Shown: in pieces, positions 23,301 to 34,812 of the stretch
Position numbering within the stretch: position 1 is the stretch's first letter
Layout: every line of letters begins with the position of its first letter
NCBI GenBank assembly: GCA_037951105.1
Contig: JBAMJV010008019.1
Coordinates: forward strand, 62,001-126,000
DNA from: Echinarachnius parma
Taxonomy: Eukaryota; Echinodermata; Echinoidea; Clypeasteroida; Echinarachniidae
DNA: 64,000 bases
Direction of reading: 5' to 3'
Made by a program: the position numbers and the translations under genes
The notes under the pieces: generated by a model
What the model was told of the DNA's origin: nothing
Seen by the model: only the letters and a program-made list of their open reading frames with translations
The model's database searches: none

Positions 23301-24385
23301 AAAAATGCATTTTGCTTTCCGAGTTCTTGAAAAAGTGGAATTATTAATACTATTCTTCTTTTGTTGCTGCAGTTTTCTTTTCTTTTAATATAAGTTGCAT
23401 GGTTCTTCACATTGTCTGCTTTTCTGTTACTTTTTCAACAAAGTGTTCAAAAATATGTTGTTTTATGCATGTTTTTTCAAAATTTGAGATAATTGCTACC
23501 AATGTATTAATCGTGTACAGAATTGCTTAGGGGGAATTGTGCCGAGATCATACAAGTACTCTGTGTAAATATGTACTCAAACAACAGTGTTTTTCCTTTC
23601 GTCTAATAATAGAACTTGCTACATACTTAAAAAAAAAAAAAAAACATACTGACAATTTACATACACACTTCTAAATTACTGACGTAGTATGGTATTTAGA
23701 GGGGGAAGATACAATCGTGATTGCCATTTATACACACACATATTTACACACATATTTGCACCCATTAGTGGAGCACTTATACTCATTGAAAAGGACTTGA
23801 CGACAATCAACATATCGGAGAGACAAAGTCATCACATTCAACTGCCGAGCAATGCTGTACAATGTACTTAAAACCCTTGCAAACATACGCAAATGTACAG
23901 GGCCTCTGACGCAGTCAGTGCGTTGTTGATCTTGGAACTGATTATCGAGTGGCCATGGGCAGAAATTTACAATTTACGAGAGAGAGAAAAGAAAGAATGT
24001 GTTTGTATTGACCTATATTCCCCACCCAAGCATACATCAAGTGCAATTGCATTTCGGCCATCTGCGTGCATGGAAGGTCGCAGACAGACGACCTCCCCAA
24101 TATAAATATATACCTGTAAATCAGACACCGAATTGATTCCCCCTCCGAAAACATTCTGTGCTCGATCCCTCTTCATAAATAGATCTGCTGACAAAGAAGA
24201 GGATATCTGGGCTATCATATGCTGTTTACACAGCGATGCTTTTGTGATGCTTTTGTGTATTCGATGCCAAAAGCACTTTTTGACGGTCCAATGGTTCAAT
24301 TCTTGCTCTTTAAATGACCCTATAGTGCACAGTCGAGATACGGACGACATCTTCTACAGTACATGTGCATTTACCCTTCGACCGA
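23301..24385. other. No gene seen
   Basis: The open frames on both strands (about 23890-24480) overlap each other and lack domains or clear splice sites. No repeat is recognised. Confidence 0.45.
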
Positions 24386-24951
24386 ATACAGACAAACCTG
24401 TGTATAGTGACCATCTTGGAGAAAGTAGCCACTTTAGACAGGTGACCTCTTCAGACAGGTTACTTAGACCCCGTTTACAGTGAAAAAAAGGCCGGGCCGA
24501 GCCGCGGCTCGGCCCGGCCTTTTTTTCACTGTAAATGCTCAAAAAGCCAAATGCGGGGCCAAAAGTAGTCTCTGCCCCGCTTTTTCTCACTGTAAACGCA
24601 CGCAGGGCCAAATGCGGTACCAAATTGGGAAAACAATTCATTGCAAATAACGCGCCTTTGTTCTGTGACCCCAGCGCGCCCCCAAAATAATGGTTTGTTT
24701 ACATGCAGAGCGCCACTACGACAAGATATTGAAAGGGCGGCCGGGCCAAGACGGGGCCGATACCGCCACTGTAAACTCACAAAATTGGGGGGCTGAGTAC
24801 CGAGTGCCGAGCCGCGGCTCGGCCCGGCCCTGCACTGTAAACGGGGTCTTATATCACTGTTTTTCCTGTGCAAGGGATCACATTTGGTGGCCACTATACT
24901 AGGCAGGTTGGCTGTTATAGACAGGTGACTGCTAAGACAGGTTTGACTGCA
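24386..24951 (+). mobile_element. GTCAAACCTG-family MITE split by an insertion
   Basis: The left part (ACAAACCTGTGTATAGTGAC ... AGACAGGTTAC) and the right part (TATCACTGTTTTTCC ... AAGACAGGTTTGACTG) join into one element of about 180 bp when the insert at 24467-24848 and one TTA are removed. The joined sequence aligns with copies at 32201-32386 and 46268-47055. Confidence 0.85.
24467..24848. mobile_element. Harbinger-like MITE nested in another MITE
   Basis: The 382-bp element has ends GACCCCGTTTACAGTG and CACTGTAAACGGGGTC, perfectly inverted. TTA duplicates lie at 24464-24466 and 24849-24851, as expected for PIF/Harbinger. Unlike its surroundings it is GC-rich. Its left end is a perfect 62-bp palindrome (24474-24535) in which the TIR word TTTACAGTG is mirrored internally, centred on GAGCCGCGGCTC. 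The same GAGCCGCGGCTC recurs near the right end. Confidence 0.9.
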
Positions 24952-26127
24952 CTCTTCACAAAATGCAGTCATTGCAACTTGTTACAAGATTGTGATGGGA
25001 AAATGGGAATATCCTTTATATCCAATTCGCAAAAATACATAATGGCGCATTATACACCTCTAAAAATAGTAACATCTTATCCAATTAGCAATAACAAATA
25101 TGGTTTTTCTCCTTCATTGTTTTCTTCAATTCTACACAAATTTTTTTTTTTTTTACATAAACTTGTTTTTAATAGCATCAAAATATGTTTTCAATTCACC
25201 TTGCTTTATGTGGTACACAAAAGAACAAGAATGTGCAGTGGGTGTGGTAGATTTTGTTTATGATAGATGTGGTTTGGGGTTACAAGTGAGTACCCATGTA
25301 TACAACCAAAGTTCATGTTCACCATAATATAGTCTCTCTCTTTTTTTCCCCATTCATTGTAAACAGGTGAAGTGTGCATTTTACGTGTGTTTGTTAACCG
25401 ACTACTAAGCAAATTCTTAAGCAAATTCTGTAACAGAATGTACTATAATTACCAAACAAATAGAACACACAACGTTAGGGGATTGAAACAATTAATCGTG
25501 TGAAATTTATGGCCTCGCATACATTGGAGAAAGGTCGATCGTGGGTCCCAATTTTATTAACATACATGTACAGATTTATGCTTAATAGTATGATTCAAAG
25601 TGATCGTACATGTAGTTAATCGTAAATCTTTATATTACTGAACTCTAATGGGCTCTCAGATTGTACACAACACATACATGTGAAGTTATCATTCATTTTG
25701 TGTTATCTGCTACGCACAATCTTTTGCATAAAGTTTTATATAGATACATACATATTTCTTTTTAATTCGACTCTTATTTCCACATCAATAATATTTTGTT
25801 TTGTTAACAAACTTGTTCCGTTTGATCAATTATGTTAGAATTTCTACATGAATGATAGTAAAAAATTAGTTATTTTGAACACTATATTGCCTGCGCAGTA
25901 TGCATGTAGCTTGTTGCTTAAATGCAGCAAGTAGAAGCAAGTGTAGAAGACTGCATCCGTCTCTATTTAGAGCAAAGTGATTTTGTGGTCAGCCTGAATC
26001 TTGACCACTGTTTGAACTTCAGCGGCAAGACCAATATCCTGATGACCCTTTGCTTATACATGCAATCAGCCTAAAAACGGTCAAACCACACCACACATCC
26101 ATAGAGAAAACGAAAGTTTGACCATAT
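24952..26127. other. No gene or repeat seen
   Basis: AT-rich sequence with T runs and scattered ACATGTAC words. I can support no exon. Confidence 0.5.
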
Positions 26128-26575
26128 GGTTACTCACTCAATACACTTTGCTAGATTTGGGTTGGCTGAGAAATGTACCACAATTCTTTTGTGAGAATGG
26201 AGCCCTTAGTTATATGTTTATTTCAAACTCTACGAATTCACAGTTGCTCACTCAATACACTTTGCAAAATTGTGGTTGGCTGAGAAATGTACAAACATTA
26301 TTTTGTGTGAATGGAGCCCTTATATATGTTTATTTCAAACTCTACAAATTCACATTTGCTCACTCAATACACTTTGCAAAATTGTGGTTGACTGAGAAAT
26401 GTTAGAAATGCTTTTGTGAGAATGGAGCCCTTACATACATGTATTATTTCAAACTCTAAGAATTCACAGTTACTCACTCAATACACTTTGCAAGATTGTG
26501 TTGTGGTTGGCTAAGAAATGTTAGAAGTTCTTTTGTGCGAATGGAGCCATATCAAACTCTTCGGTAGATATCATA
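26128..26575 (+). repeat. Tandem repeat, about 113 bp x 4
   Basis: Units near 26131, 26245, 26357 and 26471 share CTCACTCAATACACTTTGC, GGTTGGCTGAGAAATGT, TTTTGTGNGAATGGAGCC and TATTTCAAACTCTA. The open frame across it is a by-product. Confidence 0.9.
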
Positions 26576-27366
26576 CAGTTTTCAGTTTCAATGAGGAATT
26601 CTTTTGTGGGCTAAATAGTAGAGCTCTGTAAATTATTTAAAACTCTTCAAAAATGTTGCATTTATTTGTTAAAGAAATTCTTTTGCTGAAACTTAAACTT
26701 TTTACTTCAATATTGTCTAAAATTGTTTGTTACAAACTGTACTAGTGTTAACCACTTTATTAGTATCTCAGTTCAAGTAGCCAAGTATTGTGCCATAACT
26801 AAATGTAATGTACATCTTGGACTGGCATCTATTTATGGAGTATAACAAGTACTGATCGAGTCAATCATTTTCTGCTCAATTAAACATCAATTCGGATCAT
26901 ACCATAAATCAATTCATGTGACGTTCAATATGCAGTTTAAATAAACATTGACTTAGCAAATGAACCATAACTTGATGAATTTGTTTGTTTTTTTCAAAGG
27001 GGACACAGTATGAATATAACATACAATACATTATAACGATGAAAGACAGATTGACATCATATTGAAGATGCTATACAAGTATGAAGAGATGTAACTAGCA
27101 ACAAAGAATACCTTCTTTTTTTTCTTTTTTTTTTAACTCACGAAAATTATGGCTTCTCTTGATAATGAGCGATTTGGAGCTTTTGGAGAAACCCTACAAC
27201 CCATGCATCATCAAAGAAGAAACTGACATAACATGAAGGTGTGAGGCGAGTTTAGGTCCACCAATTTTGGTATAACCATTACATCTAAAATTTCACAATC
27301 TTTTGGTTTTAAAACTGTGAATATGTGCATCTGTTACTGCATGTCTGGATATGGCACTGTTATTTG
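26576..27366. other. No gene or repeat seen
   Basis: AT-rich intronic sequence. Confidence 0.5.
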
Positions 27367-27560
27367 CAGTGGCATAGAGTGGTCAGACTAATTGGTTGGT
27401 CATACAAATTATTGGGGGGGGGGGGGGGGCACACCTTATGTATTTCTTTGTTTTGTCAGAGATGTTCCCCTTATGTTTTCTATTGTTTTGTTTTCAAAAT
27501 AACAGCCCCCCCCCCCCCCCCCCCCCCCGGCCCCCCTTTCTTCCCGTAGCTACGCCACTG
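27367..27560. mobile_element. hAT-like miniature element with poly-G and poly-C arms
   Basis: Ends CAGTGGCATAG and CTACGCCACTG are inverted (the CAGTGGCGTAG type is common in hAT elements). The flanks GTTATTTG and GTTTTTTT would be an eroded 8-bp duplication. A G tract (about 27415-27430) and a C tract (about 27507-27528) face each other and could pair as a hairpin. Confidence 0.65.
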
Positions 27561-27942
27561 GTTTTTTTTTCATTTTGGTTGTTATTTTTGGTTTGTAAGT
27601 GTGTCTGTATGATGTGTGCATGCAAATGTTTGTTGGTGTGTGTGTGAACATTTCAAAACCAGCCTATAAAATTACATTTCCTATTCACCTTCATAATAAG
27701 AATAAATGATTGTAATTGTATACATGTACATTTCAATATCAAAATTACCACAGTCTTCTTTTAATATGATAACTGAAAAGTGAAACAAAGACATTGTAAC
27801 CACAAGAAATTCATAACATTGCATGGATCTGGGAAATTAACCACAAATTGCAATTCGTTTCCTCCATGCACTTCACCATTATATGCACCTAGTTCCCATA
27901 AATGTTGTGGAAATTCTTTGTCTGCAAAATCAATTGACTTAA

Positions 27943-28168
27943 AGGGTACCATCACCCCAAAATAATATTATTATACAACAAAAAGGTAACATTTTTAGTA
28001 GTCCATTCCGCCAACAAGTTCAGAAAAAAGGCATCACCATACTGCAACATGTGTTCATTGGTCTGCATACGAAGACTACCTTTTGTCTAGGACGAACACA
28101 TCATCTCTGACACAACGGTACCAAAACATATAATTATGTGAACAATGTTCTTTGCCTGGTGGTCCCCT
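27943..28168 (+). mobile_element. TTAA family 3 MITE, copy a
   Basis: The 226-bp element starts AGGGTACCATCACC and ends GGTGGTCCCCT, between TTAA at 27939-27942 and 28169-28172. It shares its interior (AAGGTAACATTTTTAGTA, CAACAAGTTCA, ACCAAAACATATAAT) with 31542-31979, which is longer by an internal segment. Confidence 0.9.
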
Positions 28169-28267
28169 TTAAATATACTCTCTGGAAGTAAATCTCACGT
28201 CTGCTTTTTGTGAACAAAGGAATTGCTTGGTCAAGGCTGTTCACATACTAATAATATACATTTACAG

Positions 28268-28440
28268 TCATGAACCTGTCTTAGTGGCCAGTCTTTGACA
28301 GCAAACCTGCCTTTAGTGGCCACCAAAGGGGATTCCCTGCAGAGAAAAACAATGTAATTGAACCTGTTCGTAGCTCTACAGTGGCCACCATTTTTGTTTC
28401 CCTTTTTGGTGGTCACTGAATTACACAAGTTTGACTCTAT
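28268..28440 (-). mobile_element. GTCAAACCTG-family MITE, reverse copy
   Basis: Read on the minus strand: AGTCAAACTTGTGTAATTCA, GTGACCACC, GGCCACTGTAGAG, GGTGGCCACTAAAGGCAGG and AAGACAGGTTCATGACTG. It is diverged but complete. Confidence 0.7.
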
Positions 28441-29395
28441 ATTCAAGTTCTGTTAGGTTGTTTTCCTACATGTACGTACCACCTTCTTCTGAATATCCTG
28501 CTTGAAATTCACAACTGTTTTTACTCGACACATTGAAGGTAAAAAATAGTGTACAGAAGTAGTGATGTCACTTCTTTTATTATATATATCATAGTAATGG
28601 TTCTAAACAAGTTGTATTTCCGTTTTAAGGTTAGGTTTTTGTTAGTGGGTTGGAGCTGGACGATTGCCTTCTTAGCAACCACACTGTCAGAAATTTGTGG
28701 CTTGCCTGACATTGTTTAGAACCATTACCCATGGCAATGAATAGCTGTGACGCCATACTTCGGTACTCAATTAACCCATTGCCTACGGGATCCTGTTGAA
28801 GCCTGTATAAAATCTATGGGGATTTCAAAATCTTGTAGGGAACGCTTCATAAGGACTGGTTATTCTCAATTTTTCCCATTTAGAAAAAGCCCAACTAAGA
28901 ATAGATATTTTAATAATTTAAATACACAAATTTGTTGCATTTATCCCATTTCAATGATTTGACAAAATCATTTTGTGTTACATGTAGTGTTTCAATTTCT
29001 GCCCTATTTGACAGTTGCCGAACTGAAGAATGGAATAAATTTGGGACATCAATAAGACACTTCGCTTCTTTCCAAGCTTTGTATATTGTATGTCGTTTAT
29101 GATTTATTGATTTAACATCTGGAAGTTGAAAATAAAGAGTATGAGTCATCGATGAAAGAGCAACATCATGATCAATATTATCAACAAAATGTCTTTACGA
29201 ATACTGAAAAAACGAAAATGAAATTAATCAAAATCTTGGAGGTACACATTAATGTAAATTCATGAGTATATTGTAGTTTGAGTATGCAGCATTATGTCAA
29301 CATAGGCACAGACTAAGTAGTTGTCATAAAGCATACATTTCACTGCTAATGCATGAATGTGTGAAATCCCTGAAATTGCTTCTGCAGACTTGTTC
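28441..29395. other. No gene or repeat seen
   Basis: AT-rich sequence. Short open frames lack supporting signals. Confidence 0.5.
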
Positions 29396-29399
29396 TTAA

Positions 29400-29670
29400 A
29401 GGAATCTAGTAACTTTGTTGACAAGCGCAAAAAATGAAGAACGGTTGATAAAATATGTATTTCTGTAATCTGATATGTCCACTCAGTGATGTATGAAAAT
29501 TCCACGATAAATGAATGTCATATCAGTAATGAGCAAAAATGCAAAGTGATATTTGCTAATTCGTTTGCATTAACTTTGTACACAGTTTACATTATCAAGT
29601 GGATAAGTAAAATCATGAATGCTCAAACTATACTTGCCTAAAAGAGAAATTTACTTACAAGTCCCAAAAA
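29400..29670 (+). mobile_element. TTAA family 1 MITE, truncated copy
   Basis: TTAA at 29396-29399 is followed by AGGAATCTAGTAACTTTG and the family interior as far as AAAAGAGAAATTTACTTAC. The right terminus is absent. Confidence 0.75.
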
Positions 29671-30101
29671 ACAATTTGAAAGAAAAGAAAAAAATAATAA
29701 AGATAATCATAATCTTTCAGTAAGGCTTATCAATTAAAAATAAACTGAAATGAAATGTATGGTATTTATTGTATAATTACAATTACAATTATAATTGCAA
29801 TTTGTGTACATAGACCTCTACTCATTTTTACATGTTTTTTTTTAATACTAAATAATCTGTTCATGCTACATGGCTACATGCTTTCTGTATGAAATAGGTG
29901 AGCGAAATTCACAAATTCTATTTAGAAACGTAGATAAGATTACAGGAAATCTTACCTACATGTACTTCTGCCGACAGAAGAAAAAAAAACGTGCTCAGAG
30001 CACAATTCTTATTCATCTCACATGCATGTAATTTCATCAGCACTTAATTGGATTTTGGATTCATATTATCTACGTGTTCATAAACTTGAGTGTTTATTTA
30101 A

Positions 30102-30900
30102 AGGGGGACACCACCAAGACAAACTATATTTGACATTTATAAATGTTTTGAAAAGCTGTATTTAAAGGGATAGTTGAGTTTTGGTAGAGAGGGCGCTACA
30201 CAAAATAATTTTTTTGTGAGATAATGGAAAACTGAGTGTCAAATTTGAAGGAGCATACAATTTTAATGGCAGAATAAACTTTATTTGATCAAAATCGGTT
30301 CAGAAACGGCTGAAATATCCATAAACATAACCATTTGTAATAAATATTCAATAATAATAAATATAAGTATTCAATAATTTTGAACCAGCCATTAAAATTC
30401 GTTTTAAAATGCTTCCTCTTTTCAAAATTGTTCAAAAGAGGTTTTTAGATAGTTGTTGATTATCTCTCTATCTAATCACTATTTCAACAAAACATCACAT
30501 GCACAATATTTGATTTACATGGTTTAAACAAATGCATTTTTTAAAAGCGCCCTCATTAGTTTAAACAGCTCTTTTTGAATGATAACAGGCTTTTTACTTA
30601 GTCGTTTGTATTTTTTAAATTCCTTTTGAGCATGGTGGAATTATAATTATTAGTTTGTAATGTAATGGTGCAGGTTTTGGTTACTAAAATTCAGTTTGAC
30701 TAAAACTGTACTCTCTCTCTACCAGAACTCAACTATCCCTTTAAGACAGCCATTCCACCAAAAAACTACTTCAACAAATATTTATCAGACATATAGAAGC
30801 AATGATTACTACAATATGCAAACTAACATTTTGTTGAAGGTCTGCATATAAAGACTATATGATTAAATCCTTGAATGAAACTAACCACATTTTTTTTCTT
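30102..30900 (+). mobile_element. Diverged TTAA family 3-like element hosting another
   Basis: TTAA at 30098-30101, then AGGGGGACACCACC, then the family 2 element at 30166-30740, then GCCATTCCACCAAAAAACTA and further family 3-like sequence (TTGTTGAAGGTCTGCATATA, AAGACTATATG). A clean right terminus is not visible. Confidence 0.5.
30166..30740 (+). mobile_element. TTAA family 2 MITE, copy a
   Basis: The 575-bp element starts AGGGATAGTTGAGTTTTGGT and ends ACTCAACTATCCCT, between TTAA at 30162-30165 and 30741-30744. The interior words GAGAGGGCGCT, TTTTAATGGCAGAATAAACT and AAATAGTTGTTGAT recur in copies b (51601-52102) and c (63466 onward). Confidence 0.9.
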
Positions 30901-31146
30901 TCTAGACCATGCAATTCTTATACTACAAACTTCTTATATTTTTTTAAAGCATTTTAATACTCATTAAGCATTTATTTAAAATAAACAATATTTAGATGGA
31001 CTAGATAGCTGGATCATTCATATAGGTTTATATCAAATCGTTATTGTGGGGGTGTTGATAACCTTTAAGTGAATTAGTGAAAATGAGACACACTCTTTCA
31101 AGACGTGCATTTTGCTTTGAGACAAGTATATTTCCCACTTTGTCTG

Positions 31147-31160
31147 GGGGGGGGGGGGGG
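31147..31160 (+). repeat. Poly-G tract
   Basis: One of about a dozen C or G homopolymer runs of at least 12 bases. The others are near 4747, 7142, 27415, 27507, 34968, 38297, 41117, 50527, 54758, 59590, 60969 and 61415. Confidence 0.9.
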
Positions 31161-31419
31161 AAACTTTTTGAAACATAAAATTTAAAGTAAAGTATTAATT
31201 GACAAAAAAAAAACATTAACTTCGTACAGAGAAAATTCAGATTTAGCCATGAAATTCATGCACAGGATTTAAGTAAGTAATCCCACACACATATATATAT
31301 TGAATCAAAATGAATGTTGAAATTCATGTCTGTAAATAGTTTTTGAAGTAGGCACTTCATCCGATGACTGGATTGATTTCACTTTCACCGGTAGTTGCGA
31401 TCTATAGGACAGAAAGCTT

Positions 31420-31512
31420 TTAACCCATTCAGGACTGGTCCCAAAAGTACTCAGGCATGGGTCTATGAAGAATACATCAAACAGCAAAATCAATCAGGCC
31501 TGAGCAGGTTAA
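31420..31512. mobile_element. Short MITE, CCCGTTCAGGACTG family, copy 2
   Basis: CCCATTCAGGACTGGTCCCA at the left and CAGGCCTGAGCAGG at the right are the diverged ends of the element at 7423-7515, inverted relative to it. TTAA lies at both edges. Confidence 0.7.
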
Positions 31513-31541
31513 AATCATACTAGCCAGATGTATTAATTTAA

Positions 31542-31979
31542 AGGGTACCACCACCCAAAAATAATATTCTTATTATAGAAAGGTAACATCTTTAGTATTC
31601 CATTCCATCAACAAGTTCACAAAAATATGTTTTCAGAAAAAAATATATAATTGGAAAACGCATCACCATTCTAAAGCATGCGTTCATGCGGTCTGAATTG
31701 CGAAGACTATATGTGTGCAGAGCCAGAGCGCTCTGTGCAGATCGAACGAATCGCCCGGGATTCTATTGCCTACAAACGTACGCGTGAATAGCATTGGCGC
31801 ACTCGCAAATGCTTGGCCCGTATGGAACCAGGAAATAGTAGTGGTTCCGTAAGTGGTGGAAATTAATTGCTTTGTTTATGAATTACACAACCCTTTGCAA
31901 AATGTTGAGTATCTATTTGATATCACAAAACGGTACCAAAACATATAATAATGTGTTGTTCTTTGCCTGGTGGTCCCCT
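31542..31979 (+). mobile_element. TTAA family 3 MITE, copy b
   Basis: The 438-bp element starts AGGGTACCACCACC and ends GGTGGTCCCCT, between TTAA at 31538-31541 and 31980-31983. Compared with copy a it carries extra GC-richer interior (about 31710-31850: AGAGCCAGAGCGCTCTG, CGCCCGGGATT, TACGCGTGAATAGCA). Confidence 0.9.
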
Positions 31980-32200
31980 TTAATGTGACAATAATACAGA
32001 ATCATAAATACCACAACCGAAATGAAACTGTGCCAAATCCACATCTTGGTTCTACGCGTCATCACATGTACTTGTGCGGTTACAGTGCTCAGCTAGAAAT
32101 GAAGACGTAATGTGTCAACTAGATTAGTCACCGGAACAAGTTTGGAACTGGTCAGGTTGGGAGGTGTGAACTGTGGACTTTGGAACTAGGGGGAAATTAT

Positions 32201-32386
32201 GAATACAGTCAAACCTGTGTATAGTGACCACCCACGGGAAACAAGAAAAGTGGCCACTGTAGACAGGTGACCTTTATAGACAGGTTCCACAACATTGTTT
32301 TTCTCTGCAGGAGAGCACTTTTGGTGGCCACTATAGGCAGGTTGGCTGCTATAGACAGGTGGCCGCTAAGACAGGTTTGACTGTAT
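32201..32386 (+). mobile_element. GTCAAACCTG-family MITE, intact copy
   Basis: Ends ACAGTCAAACCTGTGTATAG and AAGACAGGTTTGACTGTA are inverted. Internal TAGACAGG and GGCCACTATAG words alternate, so the element is built of short sub-repeats. This is the best reference for the split copies at 24386 and 46268. Confidence 0.85.
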
Positions 32387-32399
32387 TATTTTACAAGGG

Positions 32400-32765
32400 C
32401 TTACTTTTTAAGCCGACGTCATTAAAAAAAACACTCTGAAAAATTGTTTTGCACTAATCAGGGGGGAAAAAATTATTATTTATCAGGGGCTACTTTTTAA
32501 GCTTGCCTGCATGAAAATAACACTCTGAAATGTGTTATGCATTGAAATCTATGCAAATTTGAATGGGCTCTATTATGACTTTCTGGGGCTCTTTTTGGCA
32601 TTTTGGGGGCAACTTCGCCCCGAGGCCCCCCTTTTTTTTTTTCACTGACACTAATCACTAAACTGTATGACATTTACAGGGCCCTTTTTCTCGTGAATAT
32701 TTAGGGGCTATTTACAATACATGTTTAGGGGGCTAAAAAGCCCCGCAGCCCCTTACATTTTTCAC
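32400..32765 (-). repeat. AGCCCC-box dispersed repeat, two adjoining copies
   Basis: On the minus strand the usual order (GGGGGCCTCGGGGCGAAGTTG, CCAAAA, AGAGCCCC, AAATTTGCA, TTTCATGCAGGCAAGC, TAGCCCCTGATAA) is seen at 32455-32640. A second, shorter copy lies at 32675-32765. Confidence 0.7.
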
Positions 32766-32859
32766 CTATAGATGTGGTAGAATTATAAATGTGGCCACAA
32801 TTAATTCCTTCCTGTCTGGGATTACACAGAGCTACATTTGGATGGGAGGATACGCCCAC

Positions 32860-33246
32860 GCAAAAAACCACGGTGGTTTCTAGGGAACCTACACGCACCA
32901 CAACTCAAGCATATAGAGCATCCATGATCGCTGCAAGTGCCAACAAATATTAATTCGATTTATCTCTCAATTGTAGAAATGTTTGTACTTTGATTTTTTT
33001 TAATATATATGCAGAGTATATATGCCTAAAACAAAAAAAAACCACAGTGGTTTCTAGGGAGCCTAACGCACCACAACTGAAGAATTTAGCATCCATGATC
33101 ACTGTAAGAGCCAACAAATATTAATTTGATTTATCTCTCAATTGTAGTAATGTTTCTACTTTTTTTGATATGTATAATATATGCCTAAAACCAAACAAAA
33201 CTACTGTGGTTTCAAGGGAACCTACACGCACCACACAACTGGAGCA
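32860..33246 (+). repeat. Tandem array of about 165-bp units, left part
   Basis: Units share GTGGTTTCTAGGGANCCTA, CGCACCACAACT, GCATCCATGATC, GCCAACAAATATTAAT and TTATCTCTCAATTGTAG. The array is interrupted by the 4267-bp element at 33249-37515 and resumes at 37518. Confidence 0.9.
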
Positions 33247-33644
33247 TATGGGTCAGATTTTTGAAAAGTGCACTTTTAGCCATTTCCAGACCTTGAGCGC
33301 TTCTATCATTTGCTGTGTCTCACCATTAACTCTGATATACCTGTTTTGGGTCTCATATTAAAGAAAATTATTAAGGCTTTCAGAAAATGTATAGTTTTAT
33401 ATCATTTCAAACATTTGGTTTCATGCCACAGGACCTCAAATGTGAAAAAATAGCATAAATTGGCATTTTCCACAAAATTATGATTTTTTTTAACCTGATA
33501 AAAAAAATATTAATCAACTTTAAAGGCATTAACGTCTATATTTTCTATCTTACCTGTCTTGAGCATGTATCACATAAGAATTGGCGGTAGAGCGGCATTG
33601 ATATGATCTCATGGTACATTTCAATAGGAAAGGTCATAATAAGT

Positions 33645-34505
33645 GAACGTCCGTGAACATACATTAAAATCCATACAACCAGAATTCTACTTAGTTGTCA
33701 AAACAAAAACTATTGCCAAAACTAAGGGTTGAACCCACTGAACACATTCTACAAAAATTGTTGGCTAACTACTCCTGCTCGCGGAGTAACATTTTTTTGT
33801 ATGAAATTATACTGGATTTCGTCACGGACGTTCTGTCGTCTTGTATCATCAGTGCTCAGCAAAGTGCATCCTAGTCATCAATTGCTGGGGTCAGTCTGAT
33901 GAACTCACAGTAGGGCCACAGTATTTTGCCTATTTGAAAACTATCTATCAAATACAATGTTTGGTTTGGGCCGAAACTGATCTTCGTGAACGTCCGTGAT
34001 GAAAACGAACGTCCGGCAAGAGTAGACCCAGTTACGAATCTGAGGCTGCTTATCTGCACGTAGACACCGGTACAGCAATTTTATTTGGCAAGCAGCTAAC
34101 CAAAAACTTATATCAGGCATTTTTGAAGCCTTTTGACAACTATTTATGATACGGACGTTCGCTCGGACGTTCGTTCACGGACGTTCGATCATGAAAATTG
34201 TTCTAATAATGTTACCATGTTAAACGCTCACATCAAGTTGATACCGTTTGATGTTGTTAGTACATTGTTATGTCTCTCATATCCCATATGGATTTATTTC
34301 CTGCAAGTCATTTAACTGTAACAAACTTATGAAATGTTGTGCTCACGGACGTTCGTTCGTCATTTATGGCCCCCAAAATCTTAGTAAAAGTTCAAGTACT
34401 GGCACAATTTTTTGACAGCAGGTGCCCCTTGTGTGTGCCTTTCGACCCAGGTCACTGCCAACCACACATGAATATGTTGATTTTTAGTCACCATCACGGA
34501 GGTTC
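33645..34505. repeat. Left cluster of GAACGTCCGTGA motifs
   Basis: Forward GAACGTCCGTGA lies at 33645 and 33988, with a variant at 34007. The reverse complement TCACGGACGTTC lies at 33822, 34175 and 34343, with variants at 34149, 34161 and 34494. Groups are spaced about 150-180 bp apart. The sequence between them shows no visible repeat. They may be transposase-binding or other protein-binding sites. Confidence 0.85.
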
Positions 34506-34710
34506 GTTTTACATTTGATCACCTTGCTTAGCTGTTTTGTAATACCCCTAGATATTATATTTACTTCTACCCGTGCAGCGTTGACATTATACTATAGGAA
34601 GGCAAACCCCAAGATTATGATTGTGCACAGTCGCAGGCCGACAAGCGAAAGAAAGCTGTTCAAAACATAATGGTAATAAGGGGGTATATGGCGCAATAAC
34701 AACATTTCAA

Positions 34711-34812
34711 CCGAAGGTCTGAGTGGAAACTGTTGCCCCACCCTCTGCAAAACTTGAGACTGTCGGCTCCTCCTCTGCTGCAGGCTTTGAGACTGTTTTC
34801 TCATCTGCCTGT
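34711..34812 (-). other. Protein-like remnant inside the 4.3-kb element
   Basis: One minus-strand frame reads QADEKTVSKPAAEEEPTVSS, then FAEGGATVSTQTFG and a stop. Its acidic, low-complexity composition looks coding and unlike the surrounding AT-rich DNA. It starts right after CCGACAG, a possible acceptor with a poor pyrimidine tract. I do not recognise it. A captured exon fragment or chance are both possible. A longer frame over the same bases (34592-34954) is less protein-like. Confidence 0.25.

Noticed and set aside
24354-24972. Overlapping minus-strand frames of 95 and 148 codons
   Set aside because: They span two nested miniature elements and their palindromes. GC-rich mirror sequence keeps frames open without coding.
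26128-26575. CRISPR-like regularly spaced repeat
   Set aside because: Whole 113-bp units are repeated with divergence and there are no unique spacers. This is eukaryotic intronic tandem DNA.
29955-29967. 12-nt minus-strand mini-exon between a long pyrimidine tract-CAG and GTAAGA
   Set aside because: It encodes an in-frame TAG in phase 0 and is too short to support.
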